A stretch of DNA of 64,000 bases from contig CAZQKW010000010.1 in the NCBI GenBank assembly GCA_964594075.1, forward strand, positions 17,871 through 81,870. Direction: 5' to 3'. Position numbers and translations under genes: made by a program. This DNA is from CAZQKW01 sp964594075 (lineage in GTDB: Bacteria > Desulfobacterota > WTBG01 > CAIYCZ01). The notes under the pieces were generated by a model. That model was not told where the DNA came from and did no database searches. It was given only the letters and a program-made list of their open reading frames with translations. Positions within the stretch are counted from its first letter, which is position 1. The number at the start of each line of letters is the position of its first letter. Positions 45,543-54,958 of the stretch are shown one piece after another.

Positions 45543-46285
45543 TTTACGGATCGAACACAACGAAAACCAATGTTAAAGCTATGCGCATCCGGCAGGGCAT
45601 AATAACGGTTCGCAACTCTTACTTCACGTTCATTGCAATACCATGCGCCACCCCGCAGAACCTTGTGAGTTCCGCTTACCGGTCCTTTTGGGTTTTTTGG
45701 GGGGCTTACAGCATAATAATCGCCTGCATACCAATCTGCGCACCATTCCCAGACATTACCAATCATGTCATAAATACCATAGCTGTTTGGCTTTAAGCTT
45801 TTTACCGGCAACAGGCCAAACGAAAGATAATTTGAATATAGAGTGTTGGCCGTATTTCCCCAGGGATATTTATCTTTCTGATTACCACCGCGAGCGGCAT
45901 ATTCCCATTCTGCCTCTGTCGGCAAACGCTTCCCTGCCCAACGTGCATAATCTACAGCATCCTGCCAGCTCACCCCGACGACCGGATCGTCAGGACTATC
46001 ATAATCAGGCTGCCAATAATGAGGTTTTGGGTGACCGGTTGCTTCTATAAATTTTTTATACTGACTAATGGTTACTTCCTGCGCGTCAATGTAGAATGAA
46101 TCAATATACACTTCGTGCAACGGGCTTTCATCAGAATCTCCTTCACTGGATCCCATGATGAATTTTCCACCTGGCACCAGCACCATTGCGCTCTGTTCGC
46201 CAAGGGCACTCTGCTGCGCATAGACCAATACCGAACAGCATACAGTAATGCCGAGGAGTAAAGAAGAAAATGCTGTTTTGATCAC
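45539..46285 (-). CDS. formylglycine-generating-enzyme/SUMF1-like secreted protein
   Basis: A 248-residue protein with a signal peptide (residues 1-23) and an FGE-sulfatase domain: VPGGKFIMGSSEGDSDESP, GVSWQDAVDYARWAGKRLPTEAEWEYAARGG, YDMIGNVWEWCADWY and LRGGAWYCN...GFRCV. FGE enzymes convert a sulfatase cysteine to formylglycine, but many secreted members act otherwise or only bind. No sulfatase is in the window. It is the first gene of the cytochrome operon and is coupled to the octaheme gene. Confidence 0.88.
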   Translation of the reverse strand: MIKTAFSSLLLGITVCCSVLVYAQQSALGEQSAMVLVPGGKFIMGSSEGDSDESPLHEVYIDSFYIDAQEVTISQYKKFIEATGHPKPHYWQPDYDSPDDPVVGVSWQDAVDYARWAGKRLPTEAEWEYAARGGNQKDKYPWGNTANTLYSNYLSFGLLPVKSLKPNSYGIYDMIGNVWEWCADWYAGDYYAVSPPKNPKGPVSGTHKVLRGGAWYCNEREVRVANRYYALPDAHSFNIGFRCVRSVK

Positions 46286-46402
46286 GATTATTTCTGGGAA
46301 GAATGCTTGTGCTGGTTGCTTGTTAGTTGTCTATAACACAGTATTATTGATTAATTCCACATAAAATAACGAACCGCATTACAGTGTGCCGAAAGCGTTC
46401 AA

Positions 46403-47515
46403 TCACCAATGAATCAACGTTGAGGTTTTGCGCACATCTTCGAAGGTCTCAAAGCGTGCTATCTCTCCGTTGTGGCATCCAAGGCAGGCAAAGTTATCGG
46501 TGATAAAGGCCCCCCGCATGTCCTCGCGAAGTGCTGTCCCTCCCGGCAAAAACATATCCGGAGGGTTTGCCTCGGTTTTAATCCTCACGATATGGGTTCT
46601 CTTATCACCGGTGCGGTACAGCCCGACGCCGGCAGAAGTTGATTTTGAAACAGCCAGCGGCATATGGCACTGCTCGCATTCCACCAATCCCTCCATGGTC
46701 AGACCGACATGTTTAGTTGGATGACAGGTCGTGCAGGCAACCTTAATAGCGCTGGCTCTTTCTGTACTAACGCTGTAGTGGGGATTATGGCAAGTCACGC
46801 AGGAAATATTGGCCTGTGAGTGCCTTGTCCCAAGCCATTCATTATATTGCTGCTGGTACTTGATAAAACCGTTCTGAGCTTCAATAACTGTGCCGTCGTT
46901 CCGGGAATGGCAACCGCCACAGAATCGAGAGGAAGTATTGATGACGATGAACTGCGGCGACTGAGTAAGGATGTGTTTACTGCCGGGGCCGTGGCAGACT
47001 TCGCAGCCGATAATAGGATAATGCCGTGTTTCCTGCCACACTGCGAAAACACCCGGATGACACAGGCTGCAGGCAGCAGAACCCACATATTCAGCCTGAT
47101 AAGGGGTAACCGAGAAAAAAGAGCTTTTGACAATACGCTCCCGTAATGGATTGACAAAGGTAATCTCCGCCTGCGCCAGGCCGTTCGCAATGAGCGGTAT
47201 AGTGATGGTCCAGGCTACCCGGTAATCACCCTTATGGCCCACGCGAAATTTCAGCGGGAGCTCAACAAACCAGTTTTCTCCGGTAACAGTCCCCCGCAGC
47301 CATGCAATGTCCGGTCGGGTGAGGGTAAAGAAAGCCTCGATATTCATAATATTGCCCGGCGCAAAATCGCTTGCAGGATTTCCTGCCGCATCGGTCAGGC
47401 TGACTCCGGTGAAGTCAAGCAAATGCACCGGCTCAGCGCCTGCCCTTGAGACAAAACATACGAAGACTGAACAAAGAATACTAATCCATGATAAATAGCT
47501 GTAGATGCGCTTCAT
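46403..47515 (-). CDS. 7-haem c-type cytochrome
   Basis: A 370-residue exported protein. A signal peptide (residues 1-27) is followed by a beta-sandwich of about 110 residues (DFTGVSLTDAAGNP...YRVAWTITIPL) and a cytochrome part with seven CxxCH motifs (CSLCH to CLGCH). The same order, beta domain then haems, is seen in the octaheme protein at 58967-60484, with shared CEVCHGPGS/CEACHGPGS and CEQCHMP/CIDCHMP sites. Transcribed alone or with the FGE-like gene downstream (about 120 bases away). Confidence 0.9.
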   Translation of the reverse strand: MKRIYSYLSWISILCSVFVCFVSRAGAEPVHLLDFTGVSLTDAAGNPASDFAPGNIMNIEAFFTLTRPDIAWLRGTVTGENWFVELPLKFRVGHKGDYRVAWTITIPLIANGLAQAEITFVNPLRERIVKSSFFSVTPYQAEYVGSAACSLCHPGVFAVWQETRHYPIIGCEVCHGPGSKHILTQSPQFIVINTSSRFCGGCHSRNDGTVIEAQNGFIKYQQQYNEWLGTRHSQANISCVTCHNPHYSVSTERASAIKVACTTCHPTKHVGLTMEGLVECEQCHMPLAVSKSTSAGVGLYRTGDKRTHIVRIKTEANPPDMFLPGGTALREDMRGAFITDNFACLGCHNGEIARFETFEDVRKTSTLIHW

Positions 47516-47679
47516 GGCGAGTGCGTTTTATGCGGTCTTATTTATATATATCTATCTGTCTGTATTTAATTTAGACAATATTTTTGTCGGTTTTGTCAAC
47601 TGCGAAAAAAGGCCATGTATAATTGAGGAACTATTTAAAACTACACAGAGAAATATTGAAATTTTAGTTTGGTGTTCCC

Positions 47680-47715
47680 AAAAAAGGGACCCGGTTAAGT
47701 CGGGCCCCTTTTTAA
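47680..47715 (-). terminator. intrinsic terminator after the 722-residue cytochrome gene
   Basis: A near-perfect 13-base stem (AAAAAGGGGCCCG with CGGGTCCCTTTTT, one mismatch) around a 7-base loop, with a T-run on the minus strand; works for the gene ending at 47752. Confidence 0.8.
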
Positions 47716-47751
47716 AGGCAATTTACGTGCTTACCAGTCGAAAAAAGTAAA

Positions 47752-49920
47752 TCAGTCCTTATCGCCGCTCAGTCGGGCAGCATCGTGGCACTTGCTGCAG
47801 GAATTGGGCATAATATCGTAATCATGGGTCGCGAACGGCATCAAAACTGCGCTCTGGCCTGGCCAAACAATATCGAAGACGTGGGAAGGCACGTTCCCCT
47901 CGGCAACAGCAGTTTTGCCGTCCTCGTCAAAGTCCAAGTGCCAGAAGAAATCAACATTGATGTCCTGGAGCTTGCTGATTTTTGGCATATGGCAGGAAGT
48001 GCAGCTGCCTACCGGCATGTCCGGATCATCGGGAGTGTAAAGCGCTACACCCATCCCGGCGCCCACCTGCATATGTTCGGCTACGGCATTCGCCACTCGG
48101 TCGCGAGCAAGCGCGGAATCTATGGCAGAGACGACAACATCTTCCCCGTCTTTTGTTACCGTACGGCCGGCATCAAGCTGCAGCACAGCCACATCTGCCG
48201 TGCTAATGTTCTCAAAGGATCCGTGGGTGGCATGACAGCTCAGACACAGCGTGTTGTTCCCATAGGCAGCATTCTTAAAATCATAGCCGTTAACGACGAG
48301 AGAGGATGGCCCACCATCCAGTGTGTGAGCATTATGGCAGTCAAAACAGACAAGTTTCTGATATGGATTGTTGAAATGGACAGACCTGCGCAGTTCCAGG
48401 TATTCCTGGGAATGCACACGGGCATGGGTTTGGTCCGACCAGGCAAAGAATGATCCCGACTCCCCGTCAGGCTTGACGACGCCTGGGTCAAGAGCCATGG
48501 GGATATCAAACTTGTAAAAGAAAGTGTCAAGAGAGTATATGCCCGGCACAAAAAATCCATTTCCAATGGAATCTTTATAGCGTCCATCATAAGCCGGTTT
48601 GAAAATCCCAGCAGGAACCTCGCTTCTGCCATCGTGGTTACCATGGCATTGTCCACAGGTTTCAGCGGCCGCTTTAACGGTCAAGTATTGAGGCATAATG
48701 AGCTTTGTCTTATCGGAAAAATGCTCTGAAGCCGGCCCATGGCAGCGTTCGCAGGTCACGTTGAGGTCTGCATAATTCCAGTCAGTCACAACTGCTTTGA
48801 ATGACTTCCCTTTATATTCAATGTCCTGGAAATCGATCTCAACTCCGGTGGAGTGGCAGCCAGCGCAGTTTCGGGACAGGGTGTTGTCAGGCAGGCACCA
48901 GTCAGCCGGAGATTTCTGCCAGAAAGTCGGTGTTCCGGATTTTTTTTCAGCGTCCAATACATCGGAACCAGCGGCGGTGCCATCCTGCATAATGAAAGCG
49001 GGCATATAGCAAACATAGTCCTGTTTTGAATCATCAGCACGGTAAGTATCGTAATACTCCTTGAGGTATGGAACGTCCTGAATCCTGGCCATGTAACGCT
49101 GCTTGCCTTCCCCGAAATTGGGATGCCGGTCGGGTAACGTGTGCTCCGGGTCCACGTACCCCTCACCCCAGTTGCCTTCCCCTCCAATGGTGGCGGCAAC
49201 CGGGATAAAGACTGCATCATCATCTAACGAGCAATCCAGGTCATCTTCAGTAAGAGTGACGCCTTCTGGCTGCTCGGGGTAAAATTTAAAAAGATACTGA
49301 CGATCCGGTCCATCTCCTTGCGTGCACAGGGCGACATGAACCAGACCTTCACCGTCCCGAGGGTCTTGTACCTTGAGCAGTGCGCCTTTGGTGTCCCTGG
49401 GCAAGACTGCACTTTTATAATCCGCTGGCGGCCACATTTCCTTATAGACCATATGGTCTGTGCCCTCGGTCACGAAGCGCGAATGCGCTGCGGCGTTCGG
49501 GGTGCCGTCATAGGCAGCGAAAAGCTCAGGCCATTGGTTCTGATGGCAACCTTTACAGGCACTCATACCCAAATAAGAAGCATTCGCGCTGGGACGGCCC
49601 GAGAGAACGATTTTAACATCTTTCACTAAGCTGCCACTCTCAACAAGAAGAGCTTTACGGGTTCCGCCATCCAGATAATCTTCCGATGGCGCTTCCACAT
49701 TAAGATATACAGAACCGGCGGCCACTCTGGTGAGCATGAAAGAACCGTCAGCAGCTGTCGTCGCGGATACGCTCTGCCCTTCCACGGAAACAGTCGCTCT
49801 AGAAATCGGCCGGTCCTTGGTATCTACAACAGTTCCCGTTATGGTGGAACTGTCTTCACGCACGCAAGCTGATAGAGCCAGCAGGAGCAAAACAAAAGTA
49901 AGCGATAAAACTTTTTTCAT
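47752..49920 (-). CDS. 8-haem cytochrome lipoprotein with CarboxypepD-reg-like domain
   Basis: A 722-residue protein. Lipobox LALSAC at residue 19 indicates lipid anchoring; a carboxypeptidase-regulatory-like domain (ITGTVVDTKDRPISRATVSVEG, residues 27-110) precedes eight CxxCH motifs (CKGCH near 125 to CSKCH near 710). GAAAAGGAGG lies just before the ATG. Regions without haems (about 130-340) may hold extra domains. It probably sits on the outer membrane, perhaps facing outward. Base composition is richer in G+C than the surrounding genes. Confidence 0.9.
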   Translation of the reverse strand: MKKVLSLTFVLLLLALSACVREDSSTITGTVVDTKDRPISRATVSVEGQSVSATTAADGSFMLTRVAAGSVYLNVEAPSEDYLDGGTRKALLVESGSLVKDVKIVLSGRPSANASYLGMSACKGCHQNQWPELFAAYDGTPNAAAHSRFVTEGTDHMVYKEMWPPADYKSAVLPRDTKGALLKVQDPRDGEGLVHVALCTQGDGPDRQYLFKFYPEQPEGVTLTEDDLDCSLDDDAVFIPVAATIGGEGNWGEGYVDPEHTLPDRHPNFGEGKQRYMARIQDVPYLKEYYDTYRADDSKQDYVCYMPAFIMQDGTAAGSDVLDAEKKSGTPTFWQKSPADWCLPDNTLSRNCAGCHSTGVEIDFQDIEYKGKSFKAVVTDWNYADLNVTCERCHGPASEHFSDKTKLIMPQYLTVKAAAETCGQCHGNHDGRSEVPAGIFKPAYDGRYKDSIGNGFFVPGIYSLDTFFYKFDIPMALDPGVVKPDGESGSFFAWSDQTHARVHSQEYLELRRSVHFNNPYQKLVCFDCHNAHTLDGGPSSLVVNGYDFKNAAYGNNTLCLSCHATHGSFENISTADVAVLQLDAGRTVTKDGEDVVVSAIDSALARDRVANAVAEHMQVGAGMGVALYTPDDPDMPVGSCTSCHMPKISKLQDINVDFFWHLDFDEDGKTAVAEGNVPSHVFDIVWPGQSAVLMPFATHDYDIMPNSCSKCHDAARLSGDKD

Positions 49921-50291
49921 AAAATCCTCCTTTTCATTTTAATTTGAAAAAAACATGGGTTGTCTATATGAAAAGGCTGGCTGTAAGCGATTGTAAAATC
50001 GGAATGACGACTAAAAAAAAGAATTTTATGCTTAAAATACAGGTTGGGTGTGACCCACTGGGATTTGTCGTCTCAGCACGCTTCACTTCCGCCAGTTCTT
50101 AAATTTTTTTATTTTAAAATGAACAATATTGGTCTTTGTCTTAATGAATAGTTTACGTTGCTGTCTTTGTTGTCAAACAGATTTATCAAATTATTATTAG
50201 TCGTGTCAATGGTAATTTGGTTAAATTCACCTTCTTTTAAAAACTAATCCAGGTGTACTGATCTGGAAAGAACTTTCACCTGCTAAAAGTT

Positions 50292-50471
50292 TTAAACAGT
50301 GTTGGCAGCACCACCGGTACGGTGGCAGGACAGGCAGACGCAATCGAGCGTTAGGCCCTTAGCTTTGCCATAGCTGTCAACTGCTATTGATGTGCCATCG
50401 GGCGTCATCATGTCAGCAGGGATCGCTGCATCCGTATTGATAGTAAAAAGATGGGGGTGAGTCAATTCGAG
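50292..50471 (-). pseudogene. C-terminal fragment of a multiheme cytochrome
   Basis: The minus strand translates to HLFTINTDAAIPADMM, then DGTSIAVDSYGKAKGLTLD and CLSCHRTGG. This is nearly the C-terminus of the octaheme protein at 58967-60484 (HIFTINPQAQSPAEMF, DGTAIAVDSNGKAKGITLD, CLSCHRQGG). One CxxCH remains. The frame is broken upstream by a stop at 50472-50474, next to a run of nine A; a shift there would continue into ADPASKASGDFF, which may be earlier sequence of the same gene. There is no start, so it is a remnant. Confidence 0.8.
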
Positions 50472-50676
50472 TCAAAAAAAAATCCCCCGAAGCTTTGCTG
50501 GCCGGATCTGCAATAATTTATAACTTCTCATAAGGACTCCCCGGAGAATGCCCCGGTAGCAATGACCCAACATGCCGACTATTATTTTATTTATTTTTAT
50601 ATTGACAAGTAAAATAATAATTTGTATTTCTATTTGAAACTATTTATACTACAGCACATTCCATCACAAAAAAATA

Positions 50677-50726
50677 ATCTATGTAGCCAGTTTTTTTTCA
50701 GAGGTTAAAAAGGTGGCTACATAGAT
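50677..50726. repeat. 13-base perfect inverted repeat upstream of fdhE
   Basis: ATCTATGTAGCCA (50677-50689) pairs exactly with TGGCTACATAGAT (50714-50726) around a 24-base A/T-rich loop. It is not followed by a T-run, so a simple terminator is unlikely; a regulatory hairpin or the end of a small mobile element are possibilities. Confidence 0.6.
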
Positions 50727-50831
50727 GTTTTGAGCAATCAATAAACCAGCCTAATTCAGCAAAAGAGATTGGGGGAATAATTTTCTTCAATCCCTTTTTT
50801 TGTAGTTAAAACATACAGTTATGGTTGATAT

Positions 50832-51764
50832 ATGAGGGTATGCACTGCTGATTATAAGACTATTGAACAACACCTGGATATCCTCAAAGGCAAGCCGTTT
50901 ATCTCCGAGAATACCGTCATTTTTTTTCGAGCCATCTTTAGTGCACAGCATAAAACAAAAACTTCCCTGGCGAGTAACTCCTTTCCTATGCTGACTGAAG
51001 AACAAAACCGTCAGCAGCTCGCAGCCGGCCGCCCGGTGCTTTCCTTTCAAAGTTTTAGTGCTGACCCGGACCTGCTGCACAGTCTTTTCCAAGAGCTGTG
51101 CGACATCATAAAAAATAACGATACAGCTTCTACTGGCGACATACGGAGGTTGCTTGAAGCGGAAAAGAGCGGCGTTATTGATCTGAATGCATTGATCACA
51201 ATGCTGCCGAAACAGGACAGCAGCTACTTTCAAACGCTGGCTGAAAGAATCGAAGTCACGCCCAACACGCTATTGTTCTGCGCTTTTCATTGTGCAAAAC
51301 CCTTCTACGAATCAGCAGCTGAAAAGCAGTTGTTGCCCGTTGAGGAAGAAAATCTCTGGATGCGGCGGCAATGCCCGGTGTGCGGTTGCGCTGCCCAGCT
51401 TTCAAAGCTTGATAAAGAAGACGGCAAACGGCAGCTGTACTGCCTGCTGTGCGGTGCAGAGTGGCGTTTTATGCGTCTGAAGTGCGCATACTGCAATTGC
51501 GCGCAGCCCGCCGGCATGAAATTTATTGCCGAGGAAAACGGCCCCTGGCGTATTGACGTATGCGACCAGTGTCGAGGCTATCTGAAAACATTTGATGAAA
51601 AAAAGGCTGGCGGGACAACTGGGACATTTGTTCCCGCAGTGGCGAATGTTGCAACGCTGTACCTTGACCTGCTTGCAGAAAAGGAAGGCTACAAAAAACT
51701 GTTTTTTCTTCCTCCTGAAGCAGCCGGGAAAACAAGTGCGGACATACCCGAAATAAAACATTGA
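50832..51764 (+). CDS. fdhE: formate dehydrogenase accessory protein FdhE
   Basis: A 310-residue cytoplasmic rubredoxin-like protein needed for assembly of Tat-exported formate dehydrogenases, possibly by checking the Fe-S/metal state of the catalytic subunit. Four CxxC motifs form two metal sites: CPVC, CLLC, CAYC and CDQC (about residues 183-248). Length matches FdhE. Followed by fdhA-fdhB on the same strand after 150 bases, as expected for a helper of that enzyme. Confidence 0.88.
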   Translation: MRVCTADYKTIEQHLDILKGKPFISENTVIFFRAIFSAQHKTKTSLASNSFPMLTEEQNRQQLAAGRPVLSFQSFSADPDLLHSLFQELCDIIKNNDTASTGDIRRLLEAEKSGVIDLNALITMLPKQDSSYFQTLAERIEVTPNTLLFCAFHCAKPFYESAAEKQLLPVEEENLWMRRQCPVCGCAAQLSKLDKEDGKRQLYCLLCGAEWRFMRLKCAYCNCAQPAGMKFIAEENGPWRIDVCDQCRGYLKTFDEKKAGGTTGTFVPAVANVATLYLDLLAEKEGYKKLFFLPPEAAGKTSADIPEIKH

Positions 51765-51821
51765 AGAGAGGGTTATAATTTCATTATTTACCGGGTAGTT
51801 ATAACGGCATACGCCGATTGA

Positions 51822-51831
51822 GAAAGGAGGT
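51822..51831 (+). promoter_or_regulatory. orphan strong Shine-Dalgarno sequence
   Basis: AAAGGAGGTA lies about 85 bases upstream of the fdhA start and has no ATG, GTG or TTG at a suitable distance. It could initiate at ATT or belong to a leader; a similar orphan site precedes the 9-haem cytochrome gene. Confidence 0.35.
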
Positions 51832-51915
51832 AAAAATTAAAATAAACATATTAAGATAAAGTCATCATTAAAAGCGAGGATGTTAACTTTATTAAAAAGG
51901 AAGGGAGATTCATCT

Positions 51916-54900
51916 ATGGACATCACCAGACGAGGATTTCTGAAGATGTCGGGAATGACCGTGGGATTGATGCTGTTCCCGGCATTTCTGAAGGATGCGA
52001 AGGCAAGGCAGTATGCCTGGAGTCTCAAAACTAAGACCGGGACTGAAACAACGACCATTTGCCCCTATTGTGGGTGTGGCTGCGGCATTGTGGTAACCGC
52101 TTCCGGCGGCAAGGTAGTCAACACCGAAGGTGACCCGGATCATCCCATCAATCAGGGGGCGCTGTGCTCCAAGGGCAGTTCCCTGTATCAAACCGCAAAT
52201 AATTCCTTGCGTAACAAGAAAGTGCTGTGGCGGCGTGCTGGCGCAACTGAATGGAAAGAGCTGCCCTGGGGTCTTGCGCTTTTCATGATTGCCCGCAGAA
52301 TCAAAAAAACGCGCCGCGAAACATTTGTTGCTACGCAAGACGGCGTCACGGTTAACCGCTGTGAAGGTATTGCGGCGCTTGGCGGAGCAGCACTGGATAA
52401 TGAGGAGTGCTATCTTTACAGCAAGCTAATGCGCTCTCTGGGAATTGTCTATCTCGAACACCAGGCCCGTATATGACACTCCGCAACGGTAGCGGCTCTG
52501 GCAGAGTCGTTTGGACGCGGTGCAATGACCAATCACTGGGTCGACGTCAAAAACAGTGACTATATCATGATCATGGGCAGCAATGCGGCCGAGAATCATC
52601 CCATGTCTTTCAAATGGGTAACCAAGGCGATTGAGAACGGCGCAAAGCTTATCAGTGTTGATCCGCGGTTTACCCGGACGTCATCAAAAGCCCACCTTTT
52701 TGCCCAGATCAGACCAGGTTCCGACATTGCCTTTATCAACGGCATGATCAACCAGTGCATCCAGAACAAGTGGTACAACGAGGAGTATGTCAGAATCCAC
52801 ACCAATGCCTTGACCAAAATCAATGCGGGATTCAACTTTGACGACGCAACCGGGCTGTTCTCAGGTTATGATCCAACAAAGCGTACCTATAAAAAAGATA
52901 CCTGGCAGTATCAGCTCGACAGCAGTAGCAGCAATGTGAAGGCTGACAGTCTGGATGATCCCGATTGTGTCTTTCAGCTTCTTGCAAGGCATGTTTCCCG
53001 GTACACTCCGGAAAAAGTTTCTGAAATCACCGGCGTTTCAGTGGAAAGATTCCTCGAGATCGCAAAAACATATTGTGAAAGCGGGGCACGTGACAAGGTC
53101 GGCACCATCCTGTACGCCATGGGCTTTACTCATCACACCGTCGGCGTGCAGAACATCAGGGCTTTTGCTATACTGCAGCTTTTGCTGGGCAATATGGGCC
53201 TTGCCGGAGGCGGCGTGAACGCACTGCGTGGCGAGTCCAATGTTCAGGGTTCGACTGACTTTGCCCTTCTTGCCCATATTCTGTCCGGCTATCTTCCCGT
53301 GCCCACAGTAGCTTCGACAACGCTTGATGCCTACGTTGCCACACAGGTAAAAACAACCATAAACCCGGGCAAGAGCACAAACTACTGGCAGAACACGAAG
53401 AAATTTGCCGTCAGCCTGTTAAAAGACTACTTTGGCGAGTATGCCACAGCAGAGAATGAGTTTGCCTACAACTATTTACCTAAAGCTGCTGGCAACGCTA
53501 ATGACCTGTACTCCCACATACCCCTGTTCCAGGCCGTTGATTCAGGAACCATCAAAGGTATGATTATCATGGGCCAGAACCCGGCGGTCGGCGGTCCGGA
53601 CGCAGAGTTTGAGCGCACCGCTCTTGGCAAGCTTGACTGGCTGGTTGTTACCGAACTCTGGGAAACAGAGACAGCTGCCTTCTGGAAGCGGGACGGCGTG
53701 AACCCACGCGACATAAAAACCGAGGTCTTCCTCTTGCCTGCAGCAGCCTCATTTGAAAAGGAAGGCAGTATCACCAACAGCGGTCGTTGGATGCAGTGGC
53801 GCTATAAAGCGGTGGAGCCGGTCGGGGTCGCTAAATCAGACCTCTGGATACTGGGCAAACTCGGAGAGATGGTGAAAAAGCTTCACCGGTTCAGCTTACT
53901 GGAGCAGGACAAGCCTATCCAGCACCTTGATTGGAATTACGGCGCCTCAGAAGACGGTGGCCCAGATGTGAATGAGGTGGCCAAGCGCATAAACGGCAGG
54001 TTTCTTGAGGATGTTGAAATCGACGGAAAACTGTATGCCGCGGGGACCCAGGTGCCCAGCTTCGCCATGTTGCGGGACGACGGAAAAACCTCGTCCGGCT
54101 GCTGGATTTATTGCGGGAGCTACCCGGAAGCCGGCAACCAGAGCAAAAACCGCGATCTTGACAACAGTAAGGATGTGAGTAATATCGGTCTCTATTCCAA
54201 GTTTGCCTGGTGCTGGCCGGTCAACCGAAGGATTATCTATAACCGGGCATCCTGCGACACCGACGGCAATCCCTGGAATGAAAACAAAAAAGTTATCTGG
54301 TGGGACGGCTCGGCATGGCAGGGCGGCGATGTGCGCGACTTCGGCACCTCGGATCCCAAAGATGGCGTCGGCGCATTCATCATGCAGCCCGAGGGCCTTG
54401 CCAGGCTCTTTGGCATGGGCCGGGCGGACGGTCCCTTCCCCGAGCACTACGAGCCCTTCGAAACGCCGCTAAACAGCAATCCCATGGGCCACAGCCAGCT
54501 TAACAATCCGATCATCACCACGTGGCAAGAACCCTGTAACTGCGAGAATTTTCCCTATGTCTGCACGACCTACCGCCTGGTGGAACACTGGCAGGCAGGT
54601 GCCATGACGCGCAACCTTCCGTGGCTTGCGGAGCTGGTGCCCGATGTGTTTGTTGAAATGAGTGAAACACTGGCTGCAAAGCTGGGCGTTGTCAGTGGCG
54701 ATAAAGTCAGGGTATTTAATACCCGCGGTTCAGTCGAGGCCTTTGTCCTGAAGACAAACCGGATTAAGAAGCTCACTATTGCCGGCCAAGAGGTCGAGGT
54801 GGTCGGCTTACCGTGGCATTTCGGCTACCAGGGTATTGCAAAAGGCGGCAGCGCCAACTCGCTTACACCCCGTGTCGGTGATCCTAACACCCAGATACCT

Positions 54901-54939
54901 GAATTCAAGGCGTTTCTTGTCAACATAGAACCACTCTAA
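51916..54939 (+). CDS. fdhA: selenocysteine formate dehydrogenase, catalytic subunit
   Basis: Periplasmic molybdo/tungsto-enzyme oxidising formate to CO2, 1007 residues read through one UGA. MDITRRGFLKMSG is a Tat signal. Cys49, Cys52 and Cys56 (CPYCGCGC) with a later cysteine bind the [4Fe-4S] cluster. EHQARI-U-HSATVAALAESFGRGAMTNHW matches the active site of E. coli FdnG, so TGA at 52474-52476 encodes selenocysteine (residue 187). ATG 51916 has GGAAGGGAG upstream and places RR correctly. Followed 19 bases later by fdhB. By eye it is richer in G+C than flanking DNA (39 of 60 bases at 54361-54420). Confidence 0.95.
52474..52509 (+). promoter_or_regulatory. in-frame UGA and candidate bacterial SECIS hairpin
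   Basis: After the UGA (52474-52476), CGGCTC (52493-52498) can pair with GAGTCG (52504-52509, one G-U) around the loop TGGCA, about 22 nucleotides after the UGA. This is where bacterial SelB-binding hairpins lie in fdhF and fdnG. Confidence 0.7.
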
Positions 54940-54958
54940 GGAGAGGAGGGAAGATACA

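Larger units (their letters stand above)
49921..50831. other. 900-base intergenic region with gene fragment and inverted repeats
   Basis: Between the 8-haem lipoprotein gene and fdhE. It contains the C-terminal cytochrome fragment (50292-50471), a 13-base perfect inverted repeat (50677-50726), and a weak hairpin with a T-run at about 50764-50802. The remainder is AT-rich and must include the promoter of the gene at 49920; I see no intact gene. Confidence 0.5.

Noticed and set aside
47785..48453. 222-codon plus-strand frame inside the 8-haem lipoprotein gene
   Set aside because: Antisense to clear CxxCH-bearing sequence; a by-product of the higher G+C content.
52525..54939. A separate formate dehydrogenase ORF starting at an internal ATG
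   Set aside because: It is the second part of fdhA; the frame is continuous through the UGA, and FdnG-like sequence spans both sides.
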